Below are positions 62,780 through 64,000 of a stretch of 64,000 nucleotides of DNA, in pieces (the stretch's first letter is position 1; every line of letters starts with the position of its first letter). The notes under the pieces were generated by a model. It made no database searches. It was not told where the DNA came from and saw nothing but the letters and a program-made list of their open reading frames with translations. The translations under genes and the position numbers were made by a program. The stretch covers positions 62,001 through 126,000 of the forward strand of contig JAGQWX010000007.1 in NCBI GenBank assembly GCA_020436935.1, in the 5' to 3' direction. The DNA is from Saprospiraceae bacterium (lineage in GTDB: Bacteria > Bacteroidota > Bacteroidia > Chitinophagales > Saprospiraceae).

Positions 62780-64000
62780 GGGACAATTTTATTAGGAATC
62801 TTCAATTACGAATTACGGATTATTTAGATTAGGGTTTAGAACTTTAAGGTTTAGGAGAGATTAAAACCTTAATGAAACTTAATGTCTTAATGGTACAATC
62901 CGGATTTTTTGCGTACTCAATCATCACCACCTCTTTGTTCCGTTGGGAGAGAAAAAGGGTTAAGTGTTAAAGGTTAAAAGTTAAAGGATGTGGAAGAAGT
63001 TTTTTGCCATTAGGCATCATTGATCGCCAAAGACCAAAGACTAAAAACCAACACCCGGTTTCGGCTTCTTTTTCCCGCTGATATGCGCAGATAATCTCGT
63101 TGATTTTCGCTGAAAAAGGCTGATGATTGTTGAACTCTTTGCGTTCTCAATCCTCACCAACTCTTTGCGCCATTGCGAGAGAATTGGGGTTATTTGTTAA
63201 AAGTTAAAGGATCTGAATTTTGGGCCAACAGGCTAAAACTCCAACAGGCAAAATGTGCCAAAGACCAACTTCCAAAGACTGGCATTTCACACTTCTGCCA
63301 CGCGCTACCCTGGCCCTAAAGGGAAACCTCCCGCAATTCATGTTTTCCATATTCCCAGATCACAAACTTTCAATTTTCAATTCTCAAATTTCAAATTTCA
63401 CCAAAGACCAACCCCCAAAGACCAAAGACTTCCTCCCGCTACCCTAGCCCTGAAGGCAAACTTTCAAATTTCAATTTTCAAATTTCAAATTTCACCAAAG
63501 ACCAGGCTTCGGCTCCGCTCAGCCACCTGTGGGTGTGTAATATTTCCCGCAGAAAACGCTGAAAGTTGCACAGAAATTCGCAGAAATATTTTGTAGAATT
63601 AAGGAGTAACCCAATGCAAAAACCCTGAAGGGGTGATAGTATTATAGCACAAAATCAAAAGTCATTGCTTTCATTTTGGCGGGATTTTTGACCAAAAATC
63701 ATGACAAAATACTAAGGCAAAGCTAAAAGGCAAGGCTTTTTCCTTTTCCCAAATGTGGAAATTGCGAATCTCGAAATGCTAAGGTTTATTAATTATTTCC
63801 CGGAGTTAAACGCAGAAATGTCCGCAGATTTTCGCTGGATCACAAACTTTCAATTTTCAATTCTCAATTTTCAAATTTCACCAAAGGCCAGGCTTCGGCT
63901 CCGCTCAGCCACCGAAGTATAGTAATCAATGATTTTCCAAAGACCAAAGACCAAAGACCAAAGACCTGTTTTATTTACCACTGATAAACGCAGATAATCC
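62780..64000. repeat. Intergenic repeat tract to the window edge
   Basis: No gene supported. Contains one TTGGCGGGATTTTTGACC unit (63676-63693), GGCTTCGGCTCCGCTCAGCC at 63507 and near 63892, ACCAAAGACCAAAGACC runs (63935-63965), TTTCAATTTTCAAATTTCA tracts (63370-63500), and long stretches nearly identical to parts of 58.5-58.7 kb (for example AAGGATGTGGA preceded by GTTAAAAGTTAA). Frames across it are low-complexity. The tract continues beyond the window. Confidence 0.78.

Noticed and set aside
1..64000. tRNA or rRNA genes
   Set aside because: I saw no cloverleaf with T-loop GTTCGA and CCA context or rRNA-like conserved blocks in the gaps; a covariance search would be more reliable than reading.

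Overview
The window looks like a chromosomal segment of a Bacteroidota bacterium, probably of the Saprospiria/Chitinophagia kind. The evidence is: type IX secretion C-terminal sorting domains, TonB-dependent receptors with N-terminal carboxypeptidase-regulatory-like domains, many lipoproteins, Bacteroidota-type -7 boxes (TAnnTTTG), very few Shine-Dalgarno sequences, and large CHAT-TPR proteins next to ECF sigma / anti-sigma pairs. No rRNA, tRNA or CRISPR array was seen. The taxon is an inference.

Layout. (1) 1-7.2 kb, all on the minus strand and visibly AT-rich: a piece of a cassette array, apparently a chromosomal integron whose integrase is not in view. attC-like sites follow stop codons and lie 18-41 nt before the next start. 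The cassettes hold unknown proteins, a transposase-domain remnant and a complete three-gene ABC-3C conflict system (Rad50-like ATPase, middle component, Mrr-type nuclease). (2) 7.5-28 kb: housekeeping and accessory genes (Nudix, alpha/beta hydrolase, OsmC, ACT, ArsR, two Crp/Fnr regulators, SOUL, peptide transporter, GH13 glucosidase, sigma/anti-sigma, darcynin, SDR). Three copies of a 225-226 nt structured element (A 7560-7784, B 11870-12095, C 26881-27105) and a 159 nt hairpin are scattered here. (3) 28-44 kb: CHAT-TPR protein 1, an MntR-like repressor divergent from a TonB receptor, a secreted M43 protease operon, then a compact module with sigma and anti-sigma on one strand and a secreted subtilase plus membrane-anchored CHAT-TPR protein 2 on the other. 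(4) 44-57.9 kb: small membrane proteins, GNAT, YciI, hemolysin III, a Nudix-type regulator divergent from a type B carboxylesterase with a perfect palindrome between them, a zinc metalloprotease interrupted by an amber codon, AI-2E permease, HigBA, fructosamine kinase, TauE/SafE. (5) 57.9-64 kb: intergenic-repeat tracts flanking an outer-membrane beta-barrel receptor and an S74-type tail-fibre-like protein.

How the parts may work together. ABC-3C is a predicted defence system: an ATPase sensor gates a nuclease. The sigma/anti-sigma/subtilase/CHAT group has the organisation of a signalling-protease module, in which a CHAT His-Cys protease and a subtilase exported with it could form a proteolytic step. 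MntR and the adjacent TonB receptor form a metal-uptake unit. The Nudix regulator probably controls itself and the carboxylesterase.

The strongest candidate for something undescribed is the structured element family. The three copies have nearly equal length, and each has a 37 nt hairpin, a GAA linker and a 20 nt hairpin at fixed spacing. The stems differ in sequence but stay complementary in every copy. In copy B the core is inverted relative to its flanks.
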